This document shows positions 1 to 7,315 of a stretch of DNA of 11,999 bases, piece after piece. Location: positions 1 to 11,999 of the forward strand of contig NZ_JZWV01000660.1 of assembly GCF_000966975.1 (NCBI RefSeq). Reading direction: 5' to 3'. The translations under genes and the position numbers were made by a program. This DNA is from Streptomyces katrae. Lineage in GTDB: Bacteria > Actinomycetota > Actinomycetes > Streptomycetales > Streptomycetaceae. The stretch's first letter is position 1; every line of letters starts with the position of its first letter. The notes under the pieces are model-generated. The model did no database searches. It was given only the letters and a program-made list of their open reading frames with translations, and was not told the origin of the DNA.

Positions 1-1266
1 GGCCACGAGTACGCCGAGCGCGCGGTCGCCGCCGGCGCCGCCGCCGTCCTGGCCGCCCGGCCGGTCGGGGTCCCGGCGATCGTGGTCGACGACGTGGAGA
101 AGGCGCTCGGCGCCCTGGCCCGCGCCGTCGTCGGACGGCTCGGCACCGACGTGGTCGCCCTGACCGGCTCGGCCGGCAAGACCTCCACCAAGGACCTGAT
201 CGCCCAGGTGCTCCAGCACCACGCGCCCACCGTGTGGACGCCGGGCTCCCTCAACAACGAGATCGGCCTGCCGCTCACGGCGCTGAAGGCCACCGCCGAA
301 ACCCGGCACCTGGTCCTGGAGATGGGCGCCCGCGGCATCGGGCACATCGCCTACCTGACCGGGCTCACCCCGCCGCGCATCGGCCTCGTCCTGAACGTCG
401 GCACCGCCCACATCGGCGAGTTCGGCGGCCGCGAGGCCATCGCCCAGGCCAAGGGCGAGCTGGTCGAGGCCCTGCCGTCCGAGGCCGAGGGCGGGGTCGC
501 CGTCCTCAACGCCGACGACCTGCTGGTGCGCGCGATGTCCGCCCGCACGAAGGCCCGTACGGTCCTCTTCGGCGAAGCCGAGGACGCGGACGTACGCGCG
601 ACCGAAGTGCGGATGACCCCCTCGGGACAGCCCTCCTTCACACTCCACACACCGACCGGGTGCAGCGATGTGACCTTGCGCCTGTACGGTGAGCACCACG
701 TGTCGAACGCGCTCGCCGCGGCCGCCGTCGCCCATGTCCTGGGCATGTCAGTCGAGGAGATCGCCACCGCGCTCTCCGGGGCGGGCACCCTGTCCCGGTG
801 GCGCATGGAGGTCACCGAGCGGGCGGACGGCGTCACGATCGTCAACGACGCCTACAACGCGAACCCCGAGTCCATGCGGGCCGCCCTGCGGGCACTGGCC
901 GCGATGGGCGGCGCCGGCAAGGAGGGCGGGGGACGTACGTGGGCGGTGCTCGGTCCCATGGCCGAGCTCGGTGACGCGTCGCTGGCCGAGCACGACGCGG
1001 TGGGGCGGCTTGCCGTCCGGCTCAACGTGAGCAGGCTCGTGGCAGTCGGGGGCAGGGAAGCGTCCTGGCTGCAGCTGGGCGCATATAACGAGGGTTCGTG
1101 GGGTGAGGAGTCGGTGCTCGTGTCCGACGCGCAGGCGGCGATCGACCTGTTGCGCAGTGAACTGCGCCCGGGGGACGTCGTGCTGGTGAAGGCTTCCAGG
1201 TCGGTCGGTCTGGAGCGGGTGGCGCTGGCGCTGCTCCAGGGCGAGGGCGAGGTCGCCGGCCGATGA
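1..1266 (+). CDS. murF: MurF, UDP-N-acetylmuramoyl-tripeptide--D-alanyl-D-alanine ligase (5' end missing)
   Basis: This cytoplasmic ATP-dependent ligase adds D-Ala-D-Ala to UDP-MurNAc-tripeptide, the last soluble step of peptidoglycan precursor synthesis. The frame is open from base 1, so the start lies upstream; 421 residues are visible and roughly the first 50 are probably missing. The visible residues show the Mur ligase order: a P-loop TGSAGKTSTK at fragment residues 55-64, then NNEIGLPL, LEMGARGIGHI, and NVGTAHIGEFGG followed by QAKGEL, whose Lys is the expected carbamylated residue. Next come NDAYNANPESM (substrate and ATP contacts) and the C-terminal VLGPMAELG. An in-frame GTG at 82 is internal and would lose conserved N-terminal sequence, so it is not taken as the start. 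The stop overlaps the mraY start in ATGA, suggesting translational coupling. Confidence 0.96.
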   Translation, partial: GHEYAERAVAAGAAAVLAARPVGVPAIVVDDVEKALGALARAVVGRLGTDVVALTGSAGKTSTKDLIAQVLQHHAPTVWTPGSLNNEIGLPLTALKATAETRHLVLEMGARGIGHIAYLTGLTPPRIGLVLNVGTAHIGEFGGREAIAQAKGELVEALPSEAEGGVAVLNADDLLVRAMSARTKARTVLFGEAEDADVRATEVRMTPSGQPSFTLHTPTGCSDVTLRLYGEHHVSNALAAAAVAHVLGMSVEEIATALSGAGTLSRWRMEVTERADGVTIVNDAYNANPESMRAALRALAAMGGAGKEGGGRTWAVLGPMAELGDASLAEHDAVGRLAVRLNVSRLVAVGGREASWLQLGAYNEGSWGEESVLVSDAQAAIDLLRSELRPGDVVLVKASRSVGLERVALALLQGEGEVAGR

Positions 1267-2333
1267 GGCAGATCCTGTTCGCCGGTGTCATCGGCATGTT
1301 CCTCACCGTCATCGGCACCCCGCTGCTGATCAAGCTGCTGGCCCGCAAGGGCTACGGCCAGTTCATCCGCGACGACGGCCCCCGCGGCCACGCGGGCAAG
1401 AAGGGCACGCCCACGATGGGCGGTATCTCCTTCATCCTGGCCACCCTCATCGCCTACGCCCTGACGAAGGTCATCACCGGCGAGTCGCCGTCCTTCTCGG
1501 GCCTGCTGGTGCTCTTCCTGATGGCGGGCATGGGCCTGGTCGGCTACCTCGACGACTACATCAAGATCGTCAAGAGGCGTTCGCTCGGTCTGCGGGCCAA
1601 GGCCAAGATGGCCGGCCAGCTGATCGTCGGCATCGCCTTCGCCGTGCTCGCGCTCCAGTTCAAGGACTCGCGCGGGCTCAGCCCGGCCTCGGAGAAGCTG
1701 TCGTTCGTCACGGACTTCGGCTGGTCCATCGGCCCGGTGCTGTTCGTGGTCTGGGCCCTGTTCATGATCCTGGCCATGTCCAACGGCGTGAACCTGACCG
1801 ACGGTCTGGACGGCCTCGCCACCGGCGCCGCCGTGATGGTCTTCGGCGCCTACACCTTCATCGGCGTCTGGCAGCACCAGGAGTCCTGCGCCAACGCGGT
1901 GACCCTGACCAACCCCAATGCCTGCTTCGAGGTCCGCGACCCGCTGGACCTCGCGGTCGTCGCCTCCGCCCTCATGGGAGCCTGCTTCGGCTTCCTGTGG
2001 TGGAACACCTCGCCCGCCAAGATCTTCATGGGCGACACCGGCTCGCTCGCGCTCGGCGGCGCGCTCGCGGGTCTGGCCATCTGCTCCCGCACGGAGTTCC
2101 TGATGGCCCTCCTCGGCGGCCTCTTCGTGCTCATCACGATGTCGGTCGTCATCCAGGTCGGCTCCTTCAAGCTGACCGGCAAGCGAGTCTTCCGAATGGC
2201 CCCGCTCCAGCACCACTTCGAACTCAAGGGCTGGTCCGAAGTCCTTGTCGTGGTCCGCTTCTGGATCATCCAGGGCATGTGCGTGATCGTGGGTCTCGGC
2301 CTCTTCTACGCGGGATGGGCAGCGGACAAGTGA
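1263..2333 (+). CDS. mraY: MraY, phospho-N-acetylmuramoyl-pentapeptide transferase
   Basis: This polytopic membrane enzyme transfers phospho-MurNAc-pentapeptide from UDP to undecaprenyl phosphate, giving lipid I. The protein has 356 residues, the usual family length, with about ten hydrophobic segments. Signature motifs are present in order: RDDGP..H..KKGTPTMGG (residues 36-54), the catalytic Asp pair YLDDY (D97/D98), NLTDGLDGLATG (D180, D183), MGDTGSLALGG (D258) and PLQHHFELKGW (H317/H318). The last motif reads QHH where E. coli has HHH, which I believe is normal in actinobacteria. The ATG start overlaps the murF stop by 4 bases, with a weak GAGG at 1249-1252 upstream. The stop overlaps the region where murD begins. 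MraY is the target of tunicamycin- and muraymycin-type nucleoside antibiotics. Confidence 0.97.
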   Translation: MRQILFAGVIGMFLTVIGTPLLIKLLARKGYGQFIRDDGPRGHAGKKGTPTMGGISFILATLIAYALTKVITGESPSFSGLLVLFLMAGMGLVGYLDDYIKIVKRRSLGLRAKAKMAGQLIVGIAFAVLALQFKDSRGLSPASEKLSFVTDFGWSIGPVLFVVWALFMILAMSNGVNLTDGLDGLATGAAVMVFGAYTFIGVWQHQESCANAVTLTNPNACFEVRDPLDLAVVASALMGACFGFLWWNTSPAKIFMGDTGSLALGGALAGLAICSRTEFLMALLGGLFVLITMSVVIQVGSFKLTGKRVFRMAPLQHHFELKGWSEVLVVVRFWIIQGMCVIVGLGLFYAGWAADK

Positions 2334-3772
2334 CCCCCTGGCAGGACCGGAACATCACCGTCGCCGGCCTCGGCGTGAGCGGCATCAGCGCCGCCCGCGC
2401 CCTGGCCGGCCTCGGCGCAGTGGTGACCGTCGTCGACGGCGGCGACAGCGAGGGCCACCGGGCCCGCGCGGCCGAGCTGGAGGCCGAGGCCAAGGGCGTC
2501 ACCGTGCGCCTGGGCGACGCCGAGACCCTCCCCGAGGGCACCGAGCTCGTCGTCACCTCGCCCGGCTGGAAGCCCGACAGCCCGCTGTTCGCGGCCGCGG
2601 CCGAGGCGGGTGTGGAGGTCGTCGGCGACGTCGAGATCGCCTGGCGGCTGCGCGGCGAGAACGCGGCCCCGTGGCTCGCCATCACCGGCACCAACGGCAA
2701 GACCACCACCACCCAGATGCTGGCCTCGATCCTGCGGGCGGCCGGTCTGGAGACCGCCGCCGTCGGCAACATCGGCACCCCCATCATCGACGTGGTGACC
2801 GGCGAGGAGCAGTACGACGTCCTCGCCGTCGAGCTCTCCAGCTACCAGCTGCACTGGGCGCCCTCCGTACGCGCCCACTCCGCGGCCGTCCTCAACCTGG
2901 CCCCGGACCACCTCGACTGGCACGGCTCCATGGAGGCGTACGCCGCCGACAAGGGCCGCATCTACGAGGGCAACACGGTCGCCTGCGTCTACAACGTCGC
3001 CGACCCCGCCACCGAGCGGCTGGTCGAGGAGGCCGACGTCGAGGAGGGCTGCCGGGCCATCGGCTTCACCCTCGGCGCCCCCGCCCCCTCCATGCTCGGC
3101 GTGGTCGACGGGATCCTCGTCGACCGGGCGTTCGTGCAGAACCGGCAGAAGAACGCGCAGGAGCTGGCGAGCGTCGAGGACGTCAACCCGCCCGCCCCGC
3201 ACAACATCGCCAACGCCCTCGCCGCGGCGGCCCTGGCCCGCGCCTTCGGCGTCGAGCCGCGCGCCGTGCGCGACGGGCTGCGCGACTTCCGCCCCGACTT
3301 CCGCCCCGACGCGCACCGCGTGGCGTACGTGGACGAGGTCGACGGGGTCCGCTACGTCGACGACTCCAAGGCCACCAACACCCACGCGGCCGAGGCCTCC
3401 CTGGCCGCCTTCGAGCCGGTCGTCTGGATCGCCGGCGGCCTCGCCAAGGGCGCGACCTTCGACGAGCTCGTACGCAAGTCCGCGAAGCGGCTGCGGGGCG
3501 TGGTGCTGATGGGCGCCGACCGGGCGCTGATCGCGGAGGCACTGGCACGACACGCGCCCGAGGTCCCGGTGACCGACCTCGAACGGACCGACACTGGGGC
3601 GATGCTCGCAGCGGTCCGGGAAGCGGCCCGGCTCGCGGAACCCGGAGACACCGTCCTCCTGGCGCCCGCGTGCGCCTCGATGGACATGTTCGCGAACTAC
3701 AACAAGCGGGGCGACGCGTTCGCCGACGCGGTGCGCGAACTCGCCTCCGGGAGCGCCGCGGACCCGGCCTAG
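2315..3772 (+). CDS. murD: MurD, UDP-N-acetylmuramoyl-L-alanine--D-glutamate ligase
   Basis: This cytoplasmic ATP-dependent ligase adds D-Glu to UDP-MurNAc-L-Ala. The protein has 485 residues. It shows an N-terminal Rossmann-like UDP-binding region (ITVAGLGVSG), the ATP P-loop GTNGKTTT (residues 125-132), GNIGTPII, ELSSYQLHW, NLAPDHLDWHGS, then ADKGR with the probable carbamylated Lys213, PHNIANALAA, DDSKATNTHA (Lys352) and APACASMDMFANYNKRGD. The start is ambiguous. ATG at 2315 gives MGSGQVTPWQ, similar in form to the S. coelicolor N-terminus as I remember it. GTG at 2330 overlaps the mraY stop as GTGA. Neither has a strong Shine-Dalgarno sequence, so coupling to mraY is likely. The protein carries a four-residue tandem duplication, FRPDFRPD, at residues 325-332. 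Confidence 0.96.
   Translation: MGSGQVTPWQDRNITVAGLGVSGISAARALAGLGAVVTVVDGGDSEGHRARAAELEAEAKGVTVRLGDAETLPEGTELVVTSPGWKPDSPLFAAAAEAGVEVVGDVEIAWRLRGENAAPWLAITGTNGKTTTTQMLASILRAAGLETAAVGNIGTPIIDVVTGEEQYDVLAVELSSYQLHWAPSVRAHSAAVLNLAPDHLDWHGSMEAYAADKGRIYEGNTVACVYNVADPATERLVEEADVEEGCRAIGFTLGAPAPSMLGVVDGILVDRAFVQNRQKNAQELASVEDVNPPAPHNIANALAAAALARAFGVEPRAVRDGLRDFRPDFRPDAHRVAYVDEVDGVRYVDDSKATNTHAAEASLAAFEPVVWIAGGLAKGATFDELVRKSAKRLRGVVLMGADRALIAEALARHAPEVPVTDLERTDTGAMLAAVREAARLAEPGDTVLLAPACASMDMFANYNKRGDAFADAVRELASGSAADPA
3287..3310 (+). repeat. 12-bp perfect tandem duplication inside murD
   Basis: The 12-mer TTCCGCCCCGAC occurs twice in a row (3287-3298 and 3299-3310) and is itself preceded by GAC. 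In frame it encodes FRPD twice, just before the AHR at the start of the C-terminal MurD domain. The S. coelicolor protein, from memory, has a single unit here (F-T-P-D-A-H-R). Replication slippage is the simplest origin, and the reading frame is kept. Confidence 0.85.
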
Positions 3773-3790
3773 CCGAGGGCGCCCTACAGG

Positions 3791-3831
3791 TTCCCTCCGG
3801 CCGGCTGCTCGCCCCGTACGAGTGGAGGGGA
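3791..3831 (+). promoter_or_regulatory. Candidate hairpin masking the ftsW ribosome binding site
   Basis: The ftsW Shine-Dalgarno sequence GGAGGGGA (3824-3831) ends 9 bases before the ATG at 3841. The upstream stretch TTCCCTCC (3791-3798) is complementary to all eight bases, with one G-U wobble, leaving a 25-nt loop. Together with the stop of murD at 3772, this makes ftsW one of the few genes in the upstream block not joined by overlapping codons. Translation of ftsW could therefore be tuned by folding. The pairing is seen in the sequence; regulation is inference. Confidence 0.4.
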
Positions 3832-3840
3832 AGATCACAG

Positions 3841-5202
3841 ATGCCGGCCAAACAGATGCTGCCGGGACGGCGGCCCTCCGCCGTCAAGGCGCAGGGCCGC
3901 AGACGCCCTGCCGCCGGTTCCGGGCGGCCCGCCCGGCGCGGGCCGCTGGAGCGGCTGAGGCGTACGCGGCGGCAGTTGACGAAGGCCTGGGACCGCCCGC
4001 TCACGGCGTATTACCTGATTTTCGGCAGCTCGCTGCTCATCACCGTGCTCGGCCTGGTGATGGTCTACTCGGCGTCCATGATCAAGGCCCTCCAGCTGGG
4101 CCTGGGAGACGCCTACTTCTTCAAGAAGCAGTTCCTGGCCGCCGCGATCGGCGGCGTCCTGCTGTTCGCCGCCTCCCGGATGCCGGTCAAACTGCACCGC
4201 GCGCTGTCCTACCCGGTGCTCGCCGGAACCCTCTTCCTGATGGTCCTGGTCCAGGTCCCCGGGATAGGGGTCTCCATCAACGGCAACCAGAACTGGATCT
4301 CCCTGGGCGGCCCGTTCATGCTCCAGCCCAGCGAGTTCGGCAAGCTGGCCCTGATCCTGTGGGGCGCCGACCTGCTGGCCCGCAAGGGCGACAAGGGGCT
4401 GCTGACCCAGTGGAAGCACCTGCTGGTGCCGCTGGTCCCGGTCGCCTTCCTGCTGCTCGGGCTGATCATGCTCGGCGGCGACATGGGCACCGCGATGATC
4501 CTCGGAGCCGTCCTGTTCGGCCTGTTGTGGCTCGCGGGGGCGCCGACGCGGATGTTCGCCGCGGTGCTCCTCTTCGCGGGTGTGATCGTCGCACTGCTCA
4601 TCAAGACCAGCCCGCACCGCATGGACCGGCTCGCCTGCCTCGGGGCGACGGACCCGGGCAAGAACGACCTCTGCTGGCAGGGCGTCCACGGGATCTACGC
4701 CCTCGCATCCGGCGGATGGTTCGGTTCCGGCCTTGGGGCGAGTGTGGAAAAATGGGGGCAACTGCCCGAAGCCCATACCGACTTCATCTTTGCCATCACC
4801 GGTGAGGAACTGGGCCTGGCGGGGACGCTGTCGGTGCTCGCCCTGTTCGCGGCTCTAGGCTATGCGGGTATCCGCGTGGCCGGACGCACGGAGGACTCCT
4901 TCGTACGGTATGCCGCGGGAGGCGTGACCACCTGGATCACGGCGCAGGCCGTGATCAACATCGGTGCGGTGCTCGGTCTGCTGCCGATCGCAGGGGTACC
5001 CCTCCCGCTGTTCTCCTACGGGGGGTCCGCCCTGCTGCCGACCATGTTCGCGGTCGGACTGCTCATCGCGTTCGCGCGGGAGGAGCCGGCGGCGCGTGCG
5101 GCGCTCGCGATGCGACAGCCGAGAGCCGGCTGGAAGCGGAGCGGGCCGATATGGAAGTCGATGAGACGGCGCGTCAAGAGGCGTCCGTCCGGAGAGCGGT
5201 GA
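3841..5202 (+). CDS. ftsW: FtsW, SEDS-family septal peptidoglycan polymerase
   Basis: This integral membrane glycosyltransferase polymerises lipid II at the septum, working with a class B PBP (FtsI). The protein has 453 residues. A basic cytoplasmic tail (residues 1-50, rich in Arg and Lys) precedes about ten membrane segments. SEDS signatures appear in order: MVYSASM, INGNQNWISLGG followed by LQPSEFGKLALI, LGGDMGTAMIL, HTDFIFAITGEELGL (Asp314 matches the essential periplasmic Asp of SEDS enzymes) and GLLPIAGVPLPLFSYGGSAL. The large extracytoplasmic loop holds two Cys residues 14 apart (CLGATDPGKNDLC). ATG at 3841 is chosen because of the strong GGAGGGG; longer open frames upstream only shadow murD. 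The C-terminus is a basic tail. murG follows after 6 bases. Confidence 0.97.
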   Translation: MPAKQMLPGRRPSAVKAQGRRRPAAGSGRPARRGPLERLRRTRRQLTKAWDRPLTAYYLIFGSSLLITVLGLVMVYSASMIKALQLGLGDAYFFKKQFLAAAIGGVLLFAASRMPVKLHRALSYPVLAGTLFLMVLVQVPGIGVSINGNQNWISLGGPFMLQPSEFGKLALILWGADLLARKGDKGLLTQWKHLLVPLVPVAFLLLGLIMLGGDMGTAMILGAVLFGLLWLAGAPTRMFAAVLLFAGVIVALLIKTSPHRMDRLACLGATDPGKNDLCWQGVHGIYALASGGWFGSGLGASVEKWGQLPEAHTDFIFAITGEELGLAGTLSVLALFAALGYAGIRVAGRTEDSFVRYAAGGVTTWITAQAVINIGAVLGLLPIAGVPLPLFSYGGSALLPTMFAVGLLIAFAREEPAARAALAMRQPRAGWKRSGPIWKSMRRRVKRRPSGER

Positions 5203-5208
5203 ATTTCG

Positions 5209-6300
5209 GTGCATGTCGTACTCGCCGGTGGGGGGACCGCCGGCCACATCGAGCCGGCGCTGGCCCTCGCGGACGCCCTGCGCAGGCAGGACCCGACCGT
5301 GGGCATCACCGCCCTCGGCACGGAGCGCGGCCTCGAAACCCGCCTCGTGCCCGAACGCGGCTACGAGCTCGGGCTCATCCCCGCCGTACCGCTGCCCCGC
5401 AAGCCCACCCCGGAACTGATCACCGTCCCCGGCCGGCTGCGCGGCACCATCAAGGCCGCCGAGGAGATCCTCGTCCGCACCAAGGCCGATGTGGTCGTCG
5501 GCTTCGGCGGCTACGTGGCCCTGCCCGGCTACCTCGCCGCCAAACGGCTCGGAGTGCCGATCATCGTCCACGAGGCCAACGCCCGGCCCGGCCTGGCCAA
5601 CAAGATCGGCTCCCGCTACGCGCACGCCGTGGCCGTCTCCACCCCCGACAGCAAGCTGCGCGGCGCCCGCTACGTGGGCATCCCGCTGCGCCGCTCCATC
5701 TCCACCCTCGACCGGGCCGCCGTACGCCCCGAGGCGCGGGCCGCCTTCGGCCTGGACCCCAACCTGCCCACGCTGCTGGTCTCCGGCGGCTCGCAGGGCG
5801 CCCGCCGGCTCAACGAGACCATCCAGCAGGCCGCGCCGACCCTCCAGCGCTCCGGGATCCAGATCCTGCACGCGGTCGGCCCGAAGAACGAACTGCCGCG
5901 TGTCGACAACATGCCCGGGATGCCGCCCTATGTCCCGGTACCGTACGTGGACCGGATGGATCTCGCGTACGCCGCCGCCGACATGATGCTGTGCCGCGCG
6001 GGCGCGATGACCGTCGCCGAACTCGCCGCCGTCGGACTGCCGGCCGCCTACGTACCGCTGCCCATCGGCAACGGCGAACAGCGGCTCAACGCCCAGCCGG
6101 TGGTCAAGGCCGGCGGCGGTCTCCTCGTCGACGACGCGGAACTGACGCCCGACTGGGTGCTCGGCCAGGTCCTGCCGGTGCTGTCCGATCCGCACCGCCT
6201 GTACGAGATGTCCCGCGCCGCCGCCGAGTTCGGCCGCCGGGACGCCGACGAGCTCCTCGTCGGACTCGTCCACGAGGCGATCGCGGCCGCACGCGGGTAA
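5209..6300 (+). CDS. murG: MurG, UDP-GlcNAc:lipid I N-acetylglucosaminyltransferase
   Basis: This peripheral membrane GT-B glycosyltransferase (family GT28) adds GlcNAc to lipid I, giving lipid II. The protein has 363 residues, the normal length. The N-terminal domain has the G-loop [19 protein letters not shown] near residue 6, then FGGYVALPG and [15 protein letters not shown]. The C-terminal domain has [42 protein letters not shown] (Glu271 in the UDP-GlcNAc ribose-binding position), then [14 protein letters not shown]. The GTG start puts the glycine loop at the expected distance from the N-terminus. GGAGAG at 5191-5196 is only a distant ribosome binding site, so coupling to ftsW, 6 bases upstream, is likely. 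FtsW uses the product of MurG, so the adjacency is functionally coherent. Confidence 0.97.
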   Translation: MHVVLAGGGTAGHIEPALALADALRRQDPTVGITALGTERGLETRLVPERGYELGLIPAVPLPRKPTPELITVPGRLRGTIKAAEEILVRTKADVVVGFGGYVALPGYLAAKRLGVPIIVHEANARPGLANKIGSRYAHAVAVSTPDSKLRGARYVGIPLRRSISTLDRAAVRPEARAAFGLDPNLPTLLVSGGSQGARRLNETIQQAAPTLQRSGIQILHAVGPKNELPRVDNMPGMPPYVPVPYVDRMDLAYAAADMMLCRAGAMTVAELAAVGLPAAYVPLPIGNGEQRLNAQPVVKAGGGLLVDDAELTPDWVLGQVLPVLSDPHRLYEMSRAAAEFGRRDADELLVGLVHEAIAAARG

Positions 6301-6323
6301 CCGCCGACCCAGGAGGCACAGGA

Positions 6324-7163
6324 GTGGCCGGAGCGACGACGGCACGACGCGGAGCGTCCGGCCGGCCGGACGGGGGCGGCAAGGGCGCCGGCGTGCCCAA
6401 GCCGCCCCGGCCGCCCAAGTCGCCCAAGGGAACCGGCCCGCGCGGGTCCGGCGGCGGGAGACCGCGCCGGGTCCGCCTGCTGGTGACCCTCGCCGCCGCG
6501 GCGCTCCTCGCCGGCGGCGGCACCTGGGCCCTGTACGGGTCCTCCTGGCTGCGCGTCGAGAAGGTCACGGCCTCCGGCACCGAGGTGCTCACCCCCGAGC
6601 AGGTCCTCAACGCCGCGGCCGTGCCCGTCGGCGCGCCCCTGGTGAGCGTGGACACCGACGAGATCGCGAGCCGGCTGCGCGGCAGGCTGCCCCGCATCGA
6701 TTCGGTCGATGTGGTGCGCGCCTGGCCGCACGGGATCGGACTGAAGGTGACGGAGCGCAAACCGGTCCTGCTCATCAAAAATGGCGCGGACTTCATCGAA
6801 GTGGACGGGAAGGGTGTGCGGTTCGACACCGTTGCGAAAGCACCCGTCGGCGTTCCGCTCCTCGAAATGACCGCGGACCGCTCGCCGAGCGCCCGCCGCT
6901 TCGACGAGGAGCGGCTGTTGCGGGAGGCGGTGGGCATCGCGGGAGGCCTTCCCGACGCAGTCGCGAAGGAGACGCTGCAGGTCAAGGTACGGTCGTTCGA
7001 CTCGGTCGTGCTGGAGCTGACGAAGGGCCGCTCCGTGGTGTGGGGGAGCGGCGAACTGGGTGAGGCCAAAGGCCGGGCGCTGACCGCCCTGCTGAAGGCC
7101 GCGCCCAAAGCCGACCACTTCGACGTGAGCGTCCCCACGGCCCCGGCGGTGTCCGGGAGTTGA
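6324..7163 (+). CDS. ftsQ: FtsQ, divisome membrane protein with POTRA domain
   Basis: This is a bitopic membrane scaffold that links FtsB/FtsL-type partners and regulates septal wall synthesis. The protein has 279 residues: a Pro/Gly/Lys/Arg-rich cytoplasmic tail (residues 1-50, with repeated PKPP-like units), one membrane segment (about 52-71, LLVTLAAAALLAGGG), a POTRA domain starting SSWLRVEKVTASG (about 74-143) with the typical P-x-I-x-S-V-x-V-x-R-x-W-P motif, and then the FtsQ/DivIB region. The GTG start is fixed by a perfect AGGAGG at 6311-6316 with a 7-base spacer. The frame is open much further upstream, but that part only shadows murG. In mycobacteria murC lies between murG and ftsQ; here there is none. 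A hairpin follows directly after the stop. Confidence 0.94.
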   Translation: MAGATTARRGASGRPDGGGKGAGVPKPPRPPKSPKGTGPRGSGGGRPRRVRLLVTLAAAALLAGGGTWALYGSSWLRVEKVTASGTEVLTPEQVLNAAAVPVGAPLVSVDTDEIASRLRGRLPRIDSVDVVRAWPHGIGLKVTERKPVLLIKNGADFIEVDGKGVRFDTVAKAPVGVPLLEMTADRSPSARRFDEERLLREAVGIAGGLPDAVAKETLQVKVRSFDSVVLELTKGRSVVWGSGELGEAKGRALTALLKAAPKADHFDVSVPTAPAVSGS

Positions 7164-7183
7164 CGTCGGGTCGAGGCCCGACG
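7164..7183 (+). terminator. Stem-loop directly after ftsQ, possible weak terminator
   Basis: CGTCGGG (7164-7170) and CCCGACG (7177-7183) form a perfect 7-bp stem with a 6-base loop, starting on the base after the ftsQ stop codon. No T-run follows, which is common for Streptomyces terminators. It may reduce read-through into ftsZ or stabilise the 3' end of the upstream mRNA; which of these applies is not decided by the sequence. Confidence 0.4.
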
Positions 7184-7191
7184 CACCCTGG

Positions 7192-7222
7192 TTGGCCACC
7201 GATACGGGTGATCACATAGGGT
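7192..7222 (+). promoter_or_regulatory. Candidate distal ftsZ promoter (TTGGCC, 19 bp, TAGGGT)
   Basis: TAGGGT at 7217-7222 fits the Streptomyces main-sigma -10 form TAGRRT, with TTGGCC at 7192-7197 as a -35 at a long 19-bp spacing. Transcription would start near 7229. Streptomyces ftsZ is known to have several promoters in this interval; I assign this one by motif only. The -10 lies inside a near-consensus BldD box. Confidence 0.45.
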
Positions 7223-7225
7223 GAA
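7211..7225 (+). promoter_or_regulatory. Near-consensus BldD operator over the distal ftsZ promoter
   Basis: The 15-mer ATCACATAGGGTGAA matches the published BldD consensus form nTnACnC(A/T)GnGTnAn at every fixed position except one (T instead of C at 7217). BldD with cyclic-di-GMP is an established repressor of ftsZ in Streptomyces. The overlap with the TAGGGT -10 element fits repression by promoter occlusion. The match is read directly; binding is inferred. Confidence 0.65.
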
Positions 7226-7244
7226 AAGAAAAACGGGAGGTTCG

Positions 7245-7263
7245 GCGTGTTCGTTGAACACGC
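7245..7263. promoter_or_regulatory. Perfect 8-bp dyad in the ftsZ leader
   Basis: GCGTGTTC (7245-7252), spacer GTT, then GAACACGC (7256-7263) is a perfect inverted repeat. As DNA it is operator-like and covers the TTGAAC -35 candidate at 7254-7259. As RNA it is an 8-bp hairpin that would bury the GUG at 7247. The half-site order GTTC..GAAC is opposite to the LexA/SOS box (GAAC..GTTC), so it is not called LexA. The factor is unknown. Confidence 0.55.
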
Positions 7264-7283
7264 GCTACTTGTCGACTTAGTGT
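7254..7283 (+). promoter_or_regulatory. Candidate second ftsZ promoter (TTGAAC, 18 bp, TAGTGT)
   Basis: TTGAAC (7254-7259) and TAGTGT (7278-7283) are a good main-sigma pair at 18-bp spacing, predicting a start near 7290. The -35 lies within the right arm of the 8-bp dyad, and the -10 overlaps the left GTGTC motif. Transcripts from here would skip the leader-ORF start but keep both downstream hairpins. Confidence 0.5.
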
Positions 7284-7313
7284 CCTGTTCGGAAGAGTCC
7301 GAGGAACAGACAC
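7280..7313. promoter_or_regulatory. Inverted WhiA-type motifs within an imperfect 10-bp dyad
   Basis: GTGTC at 7280-7284 and GACAC at 7309-7313 are inverted copies of the WhiA core motif. They form the ends of a larger dyad in which GTGT plus CTGTTC (7280-7290, one bulged C) pairs with GAACAG plus ACAC (7304-7313) around a 13-base loop. A further GACAC lies at 7414-7418. WhiA, acting with WhiB, is an established direct activator of ftsZ in sporulating Streptomyces. The motif is only 5 bp, so each single hit is weak; the paired arrangement is the stronger sign. Confidence 0.5.
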
Positions 7314-7315
7314 AC

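Noticed and set aside
852..2216. 454-codon open frame on the minus strand across murF and mraY
   Set aside because: It lies opposite two conserved genes, its translation is low-complexity (Glu/Gly/His/Asp-rich) and it matches the mirror effect of high G/C third positions.
2306..3838. 510-codon minus-strand open frame opposite murD
   Set aside because: It is a GC-rich antisense shadow with no recognisable domain and Gly/Val/Asp/Arg-biased composition.
2671..5202. Long + frame that would extend FtsW upstream through murD
   Set aside because: The upstream part is an Arg/Pro/Gly-rich frameshift reading of murD. The real start at 3841 has a strong ribosome binding site and gives the normal family N-terminus.
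5151..7163. 670-codon frame that would fuse a large N-terminal part to FtsQ
   Set aside because: The extension reads murG out of frame. GTG at 6324 has a perfect AGGAGG and gives a normal-length FtsQ.
7245..7263. LexA/SOS box
   Set aside because: The half-sites are in the opposite order (GTTC..GAAC rather than GAAC..GTTC) and the spacing is 3, so the SOS consensus is not met.
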